A model generated the notes under the pieces. It worked only from the letters and a program-made list of their open reading frames with translations, did no database searches and had not been told where the DNA came from. The position numbers and the translations under genes are program-made. Positions 23,261 through 32,537 of a DNA stretch of 64,000 bases are shown here, piece by piece. Source of the DNA: CAWBRY01 sp963791295. Its GTDB lineage: Bacteria; Bacteroidota; Bacteroidia; Chitinophagales; Chitinophagaceae. How positions within the stretch are numbered: position 1 is the first letter of the stretch; each line of letters opens with the position of its first letter. The stretch is taken from positions 62,001 through 126,000 of the forward strand of contig CAWBRY010000001.1 in assembly GCA_963791295.1 (NCBI GenBank), written 5' to 3'.

Positions 23261-24454
23261 TCATTTAATTATAAGTTGATTGACACAGGACAGTCGACTC
23301 TGCGTATCTGTCATCTTCATCCAATACACTCCTCGTTGTAGAGGCTCCATTTGCCAAAAGGGTAATCCCGATGTGGCAACTTCTTTCTTCATCACTATTT
23401 GGCCCTGCGTATTAAAAACCTGGACGAGCATTTGTCCGCCCGGAATATTATCAAATTTGATACCAACAATGCCATTTGAAGGGTTGGGATAGATAGAAAA
23501 TTTTGGAATGGGCGATCTCTCCAGTTCAACGGTTCTGATCTCACTAAAACGCGTATATCCGTTTGAGTAGACCTGCTTGATGCGAAAAAATCGAACACCG
23601 GGCATGTTGTCCTGCGAATGGTAAACATATTTGTATACATTATTGATGGATGCATTTTTCTGCACCGTTCCAACACTTGAAAAATGATGACCATCTTTAC
23701 TTAACTCAATTTCATACCTGTAACTATTCTCCACATCCTCTACTCCTGTCCATTTTAATTCCGCTTTAGTCGCCTCCACTTTTTTAGCAAAGAAATCGTG
23801 CACATTCAAAGGAAGCACCACGATCGGGCAAATGCAGTATTCCAATTTATAGTTCACTGTACCCGTTGTAGCCACAGAAAAAAGATAATCCCCGCTTCCG
23901 GTGACGCTCGCTCCCGCATTAATACTATAATTATAGGTGACCGAATCAAGACCATAGAATTGGGACAGGTCTGTTGAGTCGGTAATCGTGTGGCAAATGG
24001 ATACGGACTGCAGGACCGTATCGGGACCAATGCTTTGGAAATCAGGCCCGGAAAACGGTGTGCCGTCCGACGCCGCTAAATTGTAAGGACCATAGCTGAC
24101 CGTTACCTGGTTGCTCAATGGCGAACTTAAACCCGGACCATCGAGAGTATCTTTCCGGTTATAGTTAATATTATAAATCGCCGGACTCGTCACATTATTT
24201 TCCAAAAACATGCTTACGCGTCCAGTGATCGTTAGACATAACTTGACACAGATCACCATCCCATTTTGAGGATCAATTTTTGGAAAACTAAATTGAGTTG
24301 CGTAATTACCACTTCCTGTCGATACCGTTGTATCAAAAGCGACACCACTCGGTACATAACCATGTGGACACTGTGCAAGAGCATTGGAATGTGGAGAAAG
24401 CATGGCAAGTAGAAAAGTTCCGATAATAAAAATCTTAGGGTAGAGTTTATTCAT
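23261..24454 (-). CDS. T9SS type A sorting domain-containing secreted protein
   Basis: A 397-residue cargo protein with a signal peptide (to about NALAQ, residue 28), a Thr/Ser-rich beta-sandwich region to about 200, a second domain (LNVHDFFAKKVEATKAELKWTGVEDVENSYRYEIELSKDG) typical of the fibronectin-like segment ahead of T9SS signals, and a C-terminal sorting domain from about 318 (FSIYPNPSNGIVGIKF to QLIIK). No catalytic domain is recognisable. Exported across the outer membrane by T9SS; role unknown. Confidence 0.85.
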   Translation of the reverse strand: MNKLYPKIFIIGTFLLAMLSPHSNALAQCPHGYVPSGVAFDTTVSTGSGNYATQFSFPKIDPQNGMVICVKLCLTITGRVSMFLENNVTSPAIYNINYNRKDTLDGPGLSSPLSNQVTVSYGPYNLAASDGTPFSGPDFQSIGPDTVLQSVSICHTITDSTDLSQFYGLDSVTYNYSINAGASVTGSGDYLFSVATTGTVNYKLEYCICPIVVLPLNVHDFFAKKVEATKAELKWTGVEDVENSYRYEIELSKDGHHFSSVGTVQKNASINNVYKYVYHSQDNMPGVRFFRIKQVYSNGYTRFSEIRTVELERSPIPKFSIYPNPSNGIVGIKFDNIPGGQMLVQVFNTQGQIVMKKEVATSGLPFWQMEPLQRGVYWMKMTDTQSRLSCVNQLIIK

Positions 24455-24755
24455 AAGTTACAGTTCTGGTGAATGATGGATTCGATTAACTTAATAAAAT
24501 TAACACCCGCAAACCCAGCATGCAATTGGATTACTCCTTGATTTTAAGAGCGGTATTTACTGAACAATTTTTGAAAAGCTTCTTGAATAATTAACGGCAA
24601 TCCATAGGAGAATGAGAAAATAAAAGATGAAAAAAAAGTCGTGATAGATGGTAAATTCATTCATCTTTTACTAGAAAAGCAATGGACATTTTACGGAACG
24701 TTGTTTTTTTAAACAGCAAAAAAATACCCGGTCGGATTTACCTTTATTATTACGA
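24455..24755. other. Divergent intergenic region, 301 bp
   Basis: AT-rich gap between the T9SS protein gene (minus) and the glycosyltransferase gene (plus). An 11-bp inverted repeat TAAAAGATGAA / TTCATCTTTTA lies at 24621-24631 and 24660-24670. TACCTTTA, one base off the -7 consensus, lies 8-10 nt before the glycosyltransferase ATG. Nothing else is supported. Confidence 0.4.
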
Positions 24756-25892
24756 ATGAGAATTGCAATAAATACGAGATTTCTGTTGCCAGGATACCCT
24801 TCAGCACTGGGAAATTTTCTACATGAAACATTGACGCGGGTTACGAAAAATCACCAGGAACATGAGTTTATTTTTATATTTGATCAAATCTATGATCCGA
24901 ATTTTGTATTTGGATCAAATGTAAGGCCCGTGTTGGCTGGCCGGCCCTCCCGCAATCCACTGGCCTGGAAATGGTGGTATGATGTGAGCCTCCCCAGGTT
25001 ATTGAAAAAATACAAAGCTGATGTATTTGTTTGCACCGAAGGGATCTGCTCTCTAACTACGCCCTTACCGCAATGTCTGCTAATACCTGATCTGGAGTTT
25101 CTCCATGATCCCTCCGCCTTTAAAAAGTCTCATTTATTTTTTTATAAAAGGTACACTCCGAAATTTTTAAAGAAGGCAAGATCAGTGATCACGCTTTCTG
25201 CCTTTGGCACGACGGAATTGGTGACATATTATAAAAAGGATGAAGGCAAGATCAATATTGTTCCCGGGGAAGTGCATATAAAGGCAGATCCTATCAATGC
25301 GGAAGAAAGAGAAAAGGTAAAAAAGAATTATACGAATGGCAAGGAATATTTAGTCTATGCGGGAGCGTTAGATCCTTACAAGCGCCTGGTGATCTTGCTG
25401 AAAGCTTTCTCCCTCTTTAAGAAAAGGCAGGAAACCAATCTTCAGTTGGTATTGGTTGGTCAACCCATACATAAAAGACTTGCAAAAGACCTGAAAACTT
25501 ATAAATATAGAAATGACCTGGTGTTTACAGGCATCCTGAATGAAGAGGAACGATTGAAGATCATTTCAGCAGCCTATGGAATGGTACATCCATCTTTGTT
25601 TGAAACCTTTGCATTTCCTGTATTAGAGGCCATGCGTTGCGGCTTACCTGTAATCGTCGCGAAGAATTCCGTTGGCGAAGAAATTGCAGGCGCGGCAGCC
25701 CTATTGGCTGAACCAGATGATCAACAAGACCTTGCTGAAAAAATGATGCTGCTTTATAAAGACGAAAAGAAAAGAAGCGAAATGATCCGCATTGGAATAG
25801 CTAATTCTCATCAGTTCGACTGGGAGAAGACAGCCGAAGCGTTTTGGCAATCCATTCAAAAAGCGGTGTATGCTCCCGAGTCTATCCGTTGA
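24756..25892 (+). CDS. Glycosyltransferase family 4 (GT-B)
   Basis: A 378-residue retaining glycosyltransferase with two Rossmann-like halves. The C-terminal half has the nucleotide-sugar motif: YVYAGALDPYKRLVILLKAF (about 200-220) and HPSLFETFAFPVLEAMRCGLPVIV with the E-x7-E pair near 282-290. No membrane helices. It probably builds surface polysaccharide or LPS from a UDP/GDP sugar in the cytoplasm; acceptor unknown. It stands alone rather than in a polysaccharide cluster, upstream of gldC. Confidence 0.85.
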   Translation: MRIAINTRFLLPGYPSALGNFLHETLTRVTKNHQEHEFIFIFDQIYDPNFVFGSNVRPVLAGRPSRNPLAWKWWYDVSLPRLLKKYKADVFVCTEGICSLTTPLPQCLLIPDLEFLHDPSAFKKSHLFFYKRYTPKFLKKARSVITLSAFGTTELVTYYKKDEGKINIVPGEVHIKADPINAEEREKVKKNYTNGKEYLVYAGALDPYKRLVILLKAFSLFKKRQETNLQLVLVGQPIHKRLAKDLKTYKYRNDLVFTGILNEEERLKIISAAYGMVHPSLFETFAFPVLEAMRCGLPVIVAKNSVGEEIAGAAALLAEPDDQQDLAEKMMLLYKDEKKRSEMIRIGIANSHQFDWEKTAEAFWQSIQKAVYAPESIR

Positions 25893-25947
25893 TTTGATCT
25901 ATCTTTAGCCCCTTTCAAAGTCAATCCTTTAATAGATCAATCAGGTT

Positions 25948-26295
25948 ATGAATAAATCAACGATTACGATAGATGTTCTCACCGATGAGAGTCACGTGCC
26001 GGAAACCATTGTGTGGAGTGCAAGCGATACCAGCGCCGAAAATGCGCAAAAAGCCAAAGCAATGATGCTTGCTTTTTGGGACGGACGGGAAAAGGCTGCA
26101 CTGAGAATAGATCTTTGGACTAAGGACATGATGGTGGATGAAATGGCGGATTTCTTTTATCAAACCATGATGACCATGGCCGACACCTATGGTCGCGCAA
26201 CCAAATACGATGAAATGACTGCCGATATGAAAGAATTTGCGAAGTCCTTTTATGAAAAGTTTCGCGCAAAACAATTGGAAGAAAACAAAGCCTGA
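25948..26295 (+). CDS. gldC: Gliding motility protein GldC
   Basis: A 115-residue cytoplasmic protein matching GldC over its length: STITIDVLTDESHVPETIVWSA at the start, then AKAMMLAFWDGREKAALRIDLWTKDMMVDEMADFFYQTMMTMADTY. GldC enhances flavobacterial gliding but is widespread in non-gliding Bacteroidota; its biochemistry is unknown. The yqeY-like gene follows after 19 bp and is probably co-transcribed. Confidence 0.9.
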   Translation: MNKSTITIDVLTDESHVPETIVWSASDTSAENAQKAKAMMLAFWDGREKAALRIDLWTKDMMVDEMADFFYQTMMTMADTYGRATKYDEMTADMKEFAKSFYEKFRAKQLEENKA

Positions 26296-26314
26296 GCACC
26301 AAAATGTTTTAACT

Positions 26315-26767
26315 ATGAGTCTTGAGCAAAAAATTATGGCTGAATTAAAGACAGCTATGCTGGCCAAAGATGAAAAAGCGCTTCGTAGCCTGCGCGCTAT
26401 CAAAGCAGCCATCCTCTTAGCAAAGACAGCCGAAGGTCGTCAGGGTGAACTAAAAGACGAAGATGAAATAAAGCTCCTGCAAAAATTAGTGAAGCAAAGA
26501 AAAGATTCGCTCGAAATATTTGAGCAACAAAACCGGTCAGACCTTGCGCAAAAAGAAAAGGAAGAAATTGAGATCATCGAAAAATTCCTGCCCCAGCAAC
26601 TTTCATCCGGCGAATTAAAAGATATTTTAACCAAGATCATATCTGAAGTCGGAGCCGCTGCACCAGCAGATATCGGTAAAGTGATGGGGGCAGCTACAAA
26701 GCAATTGGCGGGCAAAGCCGATGGCAAGACAATTTCTGCGATGGTAAAGGAGATGTTAAATAAATAG
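26315..26767 (+). CDS. GatB/YqeY domain protein
   Basis: A 150-residue all-helical protein: SLEQKIMAELKTAMLAKDEKALRSLRAIKAAIL, then the conserved LLQKLVKQRKDSLEIFEQQNRSDLAQKEKEEIEIIEKFLPQQL and DIGKVMGAATKQLAGKADGKTISAMVKEML. It is related to the tRNA-binding tail of GatB, and a tRNA-related role is assumed for the family. Start 26315 (MSLEQK) follows the family; an upstream frame overlapping gldC is not used. Confidence 0.9.
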   Translation: MSLEQKIMAELKTAMLAKDEKALRSLRAIKAAILLAKTAEGRQGELKDEDEIKLLQKLVKQRKDSLEIFEQQNRSDLAQKEKEEIEIIEKFLPQQLSSGELKDILTKIISEVGAAAPADIGKVMGAATKQLAGKADGKTISAMVKEMLNK

Positions 26768-26834
26768 TGGTTGATGTTTTTTTAAAATTATTGATTCGAC
26801 CTTTCGTTGTAATATCAACCATCATCTTTCAACT

Positions 26835-27380
26835 ATGATACTCGACCTGATAGTTGCCGTCCTGATTGTACTGGCGATTATTAAAGGCTACCAGCGCGGA
26901 CTCATTGCAGGAGTCTTTTCTTTTGTTGCTATTATCATCGGGCTCGCTGCAGCCATCAAACTTTCAGCGGTAGTAGCCGACTATTTGAGTAAATCAGTTA
27001 ATATCTCTGATCAATGGCTACCGATCATTTCATTCGCCGTCGTATTCATCATTGTCGTCGTATTGGTGCGCCTGGGTGCAAATGCGATTCAAAGAGTTAC
27101 TGAAGCGGTGATGCTGGGCTGGGCCAACCGGATCGGCGGCGTCCTGCTTTATGTCGCGATTTATGTGATCATCTTCAGTGTGGCCTTGTTTTACGCTGAG
27201 CAGATTAAGCTGGTAAAACCTGAAACGACAAAAAAATCCGTTACTTACCGGATGGTACAGCCATGGGGTCCTAAGGCCGTTAATACCTTCGGCGCTGTAG
27301 TGCCAGTATTTAATGACATGTTTGCTCAATTGGAAAATTTCTTTGATGGTATTTCCGAAAGGGTTGCCTCCAAAAAATAA
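26835..27380 (+). CDS. CvpA family membrane protein
   Basis: A 181-residue inner-membrane protein with four predicted helices (about 2-20, 24-48, 62-84, 97-118), starting MILDLIVAVLIVLAIIKGYQRGL, the CvpA signature. CvpA was named for colicin V production and is now linked to envelope homeostasis. It follows the yqeY-like gene by 67 bp. Confidence 0.88.
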   Translation: MILDLIVAVLIVLAIIKGYQRGLIAGVFSFVAIIIGLAAAIKLSAVVADYLSKSVNISDQWLPIISFAVVFIIVVVLVRLGANAIQRVTEAVMLGWANRIGGVLLYVAIYVIIFSVALFYAEQIKLVKPETTKKSVTYRMVQPWGPKAVNTFGAVVPVFNDMFAQLENFFDGISERVASKK

Positions 27381-27528
27381 TTTCTCCCGAAACCGTTAGT
27401 TATTCAGCCCTTTTTCGCAGTTATACTTCAACGCGAGTGTTTCACGTTGCGCCCCTTAATAACGCAAATCCCTGATTTTTTGCGGCAAATCAACTACTTT
27501 AGCATCAGGTAATTGACAGTTGACTGCC

Positions 27529-28305
27529 ATGCAATACGAGATTAAACAACAAGACAAATTCAAATATATTGAAGAAGGCAGTGGTGAACCATTGGTGCTT
27601 TTGCATGGCTTGTTTGGGGCAATGAGCAATTTCATGACCCTGATCGAATATTTCCGCCAATACAATAAGGTTATTGTTCCGTTGTTGCCCCTATTGGAGA
27701 TGGATATTTTGCATACCTCGGTCGGCGGTCTTGCCAAATATGTTCACAAATTCATCGAAGCGCGCGAATATGACGGCGTTCACCTGCTGGGAAATTCCTT
27801 AGGCGGACACGTTGGACTGCTGCACGTGATAAAACATCCCGAAAGGATTAAGTCACTAATCCTTACCGGAAGCTCAGGATTATTTGAAAGCGGGATGGGA
27901 GACAGTTATCCGAAACGGGGCGACTACGAGTATATTAAGAAAAAGACCGAGTTTACATTTTATGATCCACGCACGGCGACCAAGGAACTTGTCGATGAGG
28001 TATACAGCATCACCAATAACCGTTTGAAAGCCATCAAGATCATTGCGTTGGCCAAGAGCGCCATCCGAAATAATTTAGGGGAGGAACTCAATCAAATTAA
28101 ACAACCCACGTTATTGGTTTGGGGAAATAATGATACGATTACACCTCCCTTTGTCGCCCGGGAGTTTAACAAGTTGATTCCCAACAGTGAACTTTATTTC
28201 ATAGATAAGTGTGGGCACGCGCCGATGATGGAGGTCCCTGATGAGTTCAATTCCATCCTGCATAAATTTTTGAAAAAACATAATGAACCTGCAACAGTTG
28301 CTTGA
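27529..28305 (+). CDS. Alpha/beta hydrolase
   Basis: A 258-residue alpha/beta-hydrolase-fold enzyme. LLHGLFG at 24-30 forms the oxyanion region, GNSLGGH at 88-94 contains nucleophile S90, WGNNDTITPP at 198-207 contains D202, and CGHAP at 228-232 contains H230, completing the triad. Substrate is unknown; this Bacteroidota form sits next to the CBS-nadK-uppS-bamA cluster. The ATG at 27529 is used rather than an in-frame TTG at 27520. Confidence 0.88.
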   Translation: MQYEIKQQDKFKYIEEGSGEPLVLLHGLFGAMSNFMTLIEYFRQYNKVIVPLLPLLEMDILHTSVGGLAKYVHKFIEAREYDGVHLLGNSLGGHVGLLHVIKHPERIKSLILTGSSGLFESGMGDSYPKRGDYEYIKKKTEFTFYDPRTATKELVDEVYSITNNRLKAIKIIALAKSAIRNNLGEELNQIKQPTLLVWGNNDTITPPFVAREFNKLIPNSELYFIDKCGHAPMMEVPDEFNSILHKFLKKHNEPATVA

Positions 28306-28339
28306 CTGTTTAGGTCTTAGTGAAAACAAAGCCGCATCC

Positions 28340-29002
28340 ATGTTAACCAAAGAAATACATTCCCAATCACTTCCCTACCTTCATTTGAATGACAAGGTCT
28401 ACCAGGCCTTGCAATTGATGAATGATAATCATGTGACCCATCTTCCCATCGTAGAAGGTGAAAAATACCTTGGCATAGTTAGTGAAGAGGATTTGCTCAT
28501 GGCGGAAAGTGACGATCTGGAATTGGAGATCCTGCGGCAATCATTTGGCAATGCGTCGGTACGCAGTGATGAACATTTTCTCAAGGCGGTACAGGTGGCA
28601 GCCGAAAATAATCTCAGCGTTGTGCCGGTGGTTGCGGGCGGGCAGGAACTGGTTGGAGCTCTTGCCTACAATGACTTGCTGAAATATGCCTCGGAATTCA
28701 TGAGTCTCAATGAGCCAGGCGGATTGATCGTGTTGGAAATGGAGAGTAATCAGTATTCCTTCAATGAAATCAGCAAGCTGGTTGAGACCAACGACGCTCA
28801 AATTACCCAACTAAATACCTCCAATGATGCTGAAACGGGGATGATGCAAGTCACCATTCGCATCAATAAACCCGATGTTTCCGATATCGTGGCTACCTTC
28901 CAGCGCTACGACTACAACGTTAAATATTTTTTCGGGGAGGAGCTTTATGCCAACGAATTGCGGAATAATTACGATAATCTCATGAACTACCTCAAGATCT
29001 GA
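28340..29002 (+). CDS. Paired CBS domain protein
   Basis: A 220-residue cytoplasmic protein with tandem CBS domains (about 1-125; LNDKVYQALQLMNDNHVTHLPIVEG and AVQVAAENNLSVVPVVAGGQELVGALAYNDLLKYA) followed by an ACT-like region (GLIVLEMESNQYSFNEISKLVETNDAQI). CBS pairs sense adenine nucleotides. The ATG at 28340 (MLTKEIHSQ) follows the family; one at 28283 would overlap the hydrolase gene. Upstream of nadK, as often in Bacteroidota. Confidence 0.82.
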   Translation: MLTKEIHSQSLPYLHLNDKVYQALQLMNDNHVTHLPIVEGEKYLGIVSEEDLLMAESDDLELEILRQSFGNASVRSDEHFLKAVQVAAENNLSVVPVVAGGQELVGALAYNDLLKYASEFMSLNEPGGLIVLEMESNQYSFNEISKLVETNDAQITQLNTSNDAETGMMQVTIRINKPDVSDIVATFQRYDYNVKYFFGEELYANELRNNYDNLMNYLKI

Positions 29003-29079
29003 TTTACCCAGCCATGTATCCAATTGAAGACAAAGAAAAATCCGGGTAAATTTCGTCTCCTTTATTTATAGCCTCGCTG

Positions 29080-30543
29080 ATGTGGAAGGAAAAACGATAT
29101 TGCGTTTTGTTGATGATAGGTGTCTATTGCTGCCAGTCGGGGTGGACTCAAATCCCTGACTCCATTACTTTCAAAGAACAGGTCCCGGTTACTGAAATGC
29201 AGTCGCCTCCGGAGACAGCTCCCGCGAACAGTCTTTTTATTGTCCGTAAGATCACTATCAACGGCAACAGGAAAACCAGAAATGATATCATCCTTAGAGA
29301 GATTCCCTTTCGGGTGGGTGAAGGATATCCCTTACCGGAACTGGTGAAAAAATTTGAAGGTGCGCGCCGGCAATTGATGAACACGTCACTTTTCCACGAA
29401 GTAATTGTCGCGTTGAAAGCCTTCGAAGGTTTCAATGTCGACGTGATGATCGATGTAAAGGAAAGGTGGTATGTATTTCCGATTCCTTACCTGAAGCCGG
29501 TGGACAGAAACCTTAACCAATGGATTGTTGAGCAAAAAGCAAGTCTTTCGCGTGTGAATTACGGACTCAAATTGCTCTATAACAATGCGACTGGCCGAAA
29601 TGATAAGTTTCGCGTATGGCTTATCGCCGGCTACACCAAGCAATTTTCTTTTAGTTATGACCGCATTTACATTGACAAAAAAATGAAATGGGGAATGAAC
29701 CTGGGCTTTGCCATTGGCAAGAACCGGGAATTGAATTACAATACCATCAATGACAAGCAGGTTTTTTTGAAGGATAAGGATAACTATGTCCGGAGCTTTG
29801 TATCTGCCAACCTGGAGCTTACTTACCGGCCTGCGATCAAGATCCGCCAATATTTTGGAATCGGGTTTACCAAGGAAGACGTGATGGATACAATCATCGC
29901 TCTCAATCCAAGTTACTTCAAGGAAGGCAGGGACCGGATCCAATTTCCGGAGGTCTATTACAAATGGACTTACTACGATCTGGATTATAATCCTTATCCT
30001 ACGAAAGGTTACGCGTCGGAGGTCATCATGGGAAAGAAAGGGATTAATCGCTCGATCAATCTTTGGAGTATTTCTGCAAAAGGCTCGGGTAGCTGGCATA
30101 CCGGGAAAAAGACATTTTTAAATGTTCTTCTTTATGGCTCCATCAGATGGCCGTTTCATCAACCATATTTTATGTTACGCTTCCTTGGATATAGTGATGT
30201 TTTTTTGCAGGGCTATGAATATTATGTTATTGATGGTGTTGCCGGAGGTTATATCAAATCCACGTTCACGCGCGAACTATTGAACTTTCGTATCAAGACT
30301 CCTACCTGGAGAGGCCGGATACTACCGACGATCCCTGTCCGCATTTTCGGAAAAGTATTCGGAAACGCGGGCTATGTCCACAATCCTCAACCCGGCGACA
30401 ACTCCCTGTCAAATAAAATGCTTTTCTCCGGCGGATTTGGGATCGATGTCCTGACACTTTACGACTTCACCTTAAAGATGGAATGGACCTTTAATCAATT
30501 AGGTCAAAACGGGCTATTTTTACACAGGAAGTCGATATTTTAG
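29080..30543 (+). CDS. POTRA domain outer-membrane beta-barrel protein (Omp85-like)
   Basis: A 487-residue exported protein: signal peptide (MWKEKRYCVLLMIGVYCCQSGWTQ), one POTRA domain (IVRKITINGNRKTRNDIILREIPF to VDVMIDVKERWY, about 54-130), then a beta-barrel of alternating strands to the C-terminus. It resembles the BamA/TamA superfamily but has a single POTRA and a short barrel. It may assist outer-membrane protein or lipid traffic; the exact role is unknown. It sits inside the envelope cluster between the CBS gene and nadK. Confidence 0.8.
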   Translation: MWKEKRYCVLLMIGVYCCQSGWTQIPDSITFKEQVPVTEMQSPPETAPANSLFIVRKITINGNRKTRNDIILREIPFRVGEGYPLPELVKKFEGARRQLMNTSLFHEVIVALKAFEGFNVDVMIDVKERWYVFPIPYLKPVDRNLNQWIVEQKASLSRVNYGLKLLYNNATGRNDKFRVWLIAGYTKQFSFSYDRIYIDKKMKWGMNLGFAIGKNRELNYNTINDKQVFLKDKDNYVRSFVSANLELTYRPAIKIRQYFGIGFTKEDVMDTIIALNPSYFKEGRDRIQFPEVYYKWTYYDLDYNPYPTKGYASEVIMGKKGINRSINLWSISAKGSGSWHTGKKTFLNVLLYGSIRWPFHQPYFMLRFLGYSDVFLQGYEYYVIDGVAGGYIKSTFTRELLNFRIKTPTWRGRILPTIPVRIFGKVFGNAGYVHNPQPGDNSLSNKMLFSGGFGIDVLTLYDFTLKMEWTFNQLGQNGLFLHRKSIF

Positions 30544-30584
30544 TCGGATTAAGAACAGTTGAAATAATACCAGCAGTTTCATCG

Positions 30585-31463
30585 ATGAAAGCAGCTATCT
30601 ACAGCAGAGTAATGGAGGACGATCAACGGCAGGACGTCCAGTTATTTTTTGAAGAATTGGCCAAGCAAAAGATCGAGCCGGTCATCTTCCTTCAATTTTT
30701 CGAGCAAATAAAAAATAGCATCAACCTGCCGGCAGACACTAAAACCTTTGCCGTTTCCGAAGACCTTACGGAAGAAATTGAATTCATCATCAGCCTCGGT
30801 GGCGACGGGACTTTGCTGGATACAGTGACCCTGGTTAGAAGCAAACCCGTTTTTATCATGGGCATCAATTTTGGAAGACTGGGATTCCTTGCAAGTATTG
30901 GAAGAGAGGAATTGCGAACCGCAGTGAAGGCAATCGCCAAAAGAACTTACCTGGTGGATAAACGAACCATGATCCACCTGGATTCAGATTCTCCTATGTT
31001 TGGTACGGTGCCTTATGCATTGAATGAATTTTCCATCCATAAGAGAGATGTGGCAACCATGATAAAGATCCACACTTATCTTAACGGCGAATTTCTAAAT
31101 ACTTATTGGGCAGACGGACTTATCGTTGCCACTCCAACCGGTTCGACAGGCTATTCCCTGAGTTGCGATGGCCCGGTTGTCTTTCCTGATTCGGGCAGCT
31201 TTGTTATTACACCGGTAGCGCCTCATAACCTCAATGTGCGACCGATTGTTGTCCCGGATGATAATGTCATTTCTTTTGAAATTGAAAGCAGGACCGACGA
31301 GATCATTTGTGCCCTCGATTCGCGGAGGGAAATAGTTTCGAAAAATGTACAGTTAGCTGTGAAGAGGGAAAGTTTTGGCATAAATCTGCTCCGCCTAAGC
31401 GAGAATAATTTTTTGCAAACTCTCCGCAATAAGTTGACCTGGGGCCTCGATAAGCGCAACTAA
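30585..31463 (+). CDS. nadK: NAD kinase
   Basis: A 292-residue NAD kinase making NADP from NAD and ATP/polyphosphate. GGDGT at 72-76 is the diacylglycerol-kinase-type motif with the catalytic Asp; GINFGRLGFLA near 104-114; and TPTGSTGYSLSCDGPVVFP near 184-202 is the second signature. Full length. Cluster: CBS, POTRA, nadK, DUF6089, uppS, bamA, ompH. Confidence 0.95.
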   Translation: MKAAIYSRVMEDDQRQDVQLFFEELAKQKIEPVIFLQFFEQIKNSINLPADTKTFAVSEDLTEEIEFIISLGGDGTLLDTVTLVRSKPVFIMGINFGRLGFLASIGREELRTAVKAIAKRTYLVDKRTMIHLDSDSPMFGTVPYALNEFSIHKRDVATMIKIHTYLNGEFLNTYWADGLIVATPTGSTGYSLSCDGPVVFPDSGSFVITPVAPHNLNVRPIVVPDDNVISFEIESRTDEIICALDSRREIVSKNVQLAVKRESFGINLLRLSENNFLQTLRNKLTWGLDKRN

Positions 31464-31574
31464 AGTCGTGAGTCGGTAAACGAAAATGCCTAATTTGCCG
31501 TTCTTAGTAATACCCAACCCAATTTTTGTCAAATCGCCCTCTGGACGGGCCTGAACCGGTAAAACTATTTTTAA

Positions 31575-32435
31575 GTGAAAACACGCTTCGCCGCAGCCTT
31601 CCTGTTTATTGCTGTAACCATTTCAGCCGTGGACCTTCATGGCCAGAATTCCATAAAGCAGGAAGGTGAATTTGGCTTTGGATTGGGCGCCGGCCATTAC
31701 TTTGGCGACCTGAACACACGGGCGCGCGTGAACAGGGCTAAGCTGGCCGCCAGCATGTTTTTTCGCAAGAACTTCGGCAACTACATCGCCCTTCGCGTGG
31801 GTGCCACCTTCGCGCAATTAGGTTATTCGGATATTTATAATGATCATAATGCGTATATGCAAAGCCGTAACCTGAGCTTTAACAGTAAGGTTTGGGAATT
31901 GTCTTTGCAAGGAGACTTTAATTTTTTCCGGTTCATGCCGGGAGAGCCTGGTTATGAATTCACTCCTTACATAACTATTGGCGCAGGGCTGTTCAGTTAT
32001 GATCCCTATGCATTTCTTGCTAATCAGAAAATTTTCCTGAGACCTCTCGGTACGGAAGGCCAAGGCAGTTCCCGGTATCCCGAACGTAAGCAATATAGTT
32101 CGATGGCTGTTAGCATCCCGTTCGGAGTGGGATTCAAATATTGCTTAAATGCGCGGATGAATATAGGCTTTGAAATTGTGCATCGCTTTACAAACACTGA
32201 TTACCTTGATGATGTCAGTAAGACTTACGTTGAACCGTCGGTATTTCCTCCTAACCCCGTTGATAACAGTCCCTCTCAGGCCCTGTTGATGAGTGACCGT
32301 TCCTATGAGCTTGGGGAACCGATAGGCGTTCCTGGCAGGCAAAGAGGAAATAGTCAGCAAAGAGATCAATTTGCCACGGCGATGTTTCACATTTCATGGA
32401 ACCTTCAATCTTACAAGTGTCCTTCCGCGAAATAA
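31575..32435 (+). CDS. DUF6089 family outer-membrane protein
   Basis: A 286-residue exported beta-barrel protein. GTG start at 31575 (no ATG is in frame nearby), signal peptide to about LHGQ (24). EFGFGLGAGHYFGDLN (about 31-46) is the family's opening strand; strands continue to the last residues. DUF6089 proteins are conserved next to uppS-bamA in Bacteroidota; function unknown, with a link to outer-membrane assembly inferred from context. Confidence 0.85.
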   Translation: MKTRFAAAFLFIAVTISAVDLHGQNSIKQEGEFGFGLGAGHYFGDLNTRARVNRAKLAASMFFRKNFGNYIALRVGATFAQLGYSDIYNDHNAYMQSRNLSFNSKVWELSLQGDFNFFRFMPGEPGYEFTPYITIGAGLFSYDPYAFLANQKIFLRPLGTEGQGSSRYPERKQYSSMAVSIPFGVGFKYCLNARMNIGFEIVHRFTNTDYLDDVSKTYVEPSVFPPNPVDNSPSQALLMSDRSYELGEPIGVPGRQRGNSQQRDQFATAMFHISWNLQSYKCPSAK

Positions 32436-32537
32436 TCCCCGGCTTAAAAAAATCGATACCTTTACTTCCCTGTTTTTTATGTCGCAGCTCCTCGAAAAAA
32501 TTGATAAGAATTTATTACCACCCATATTGCAATAATC

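Noticed and set aside
29386..30099. A 237-codon minus-strand ORF opposite the POTRA/barrel gene
   Set aside because: Long but antisense to a conserved outer-membrane protein; composition is that of a shadow frame.
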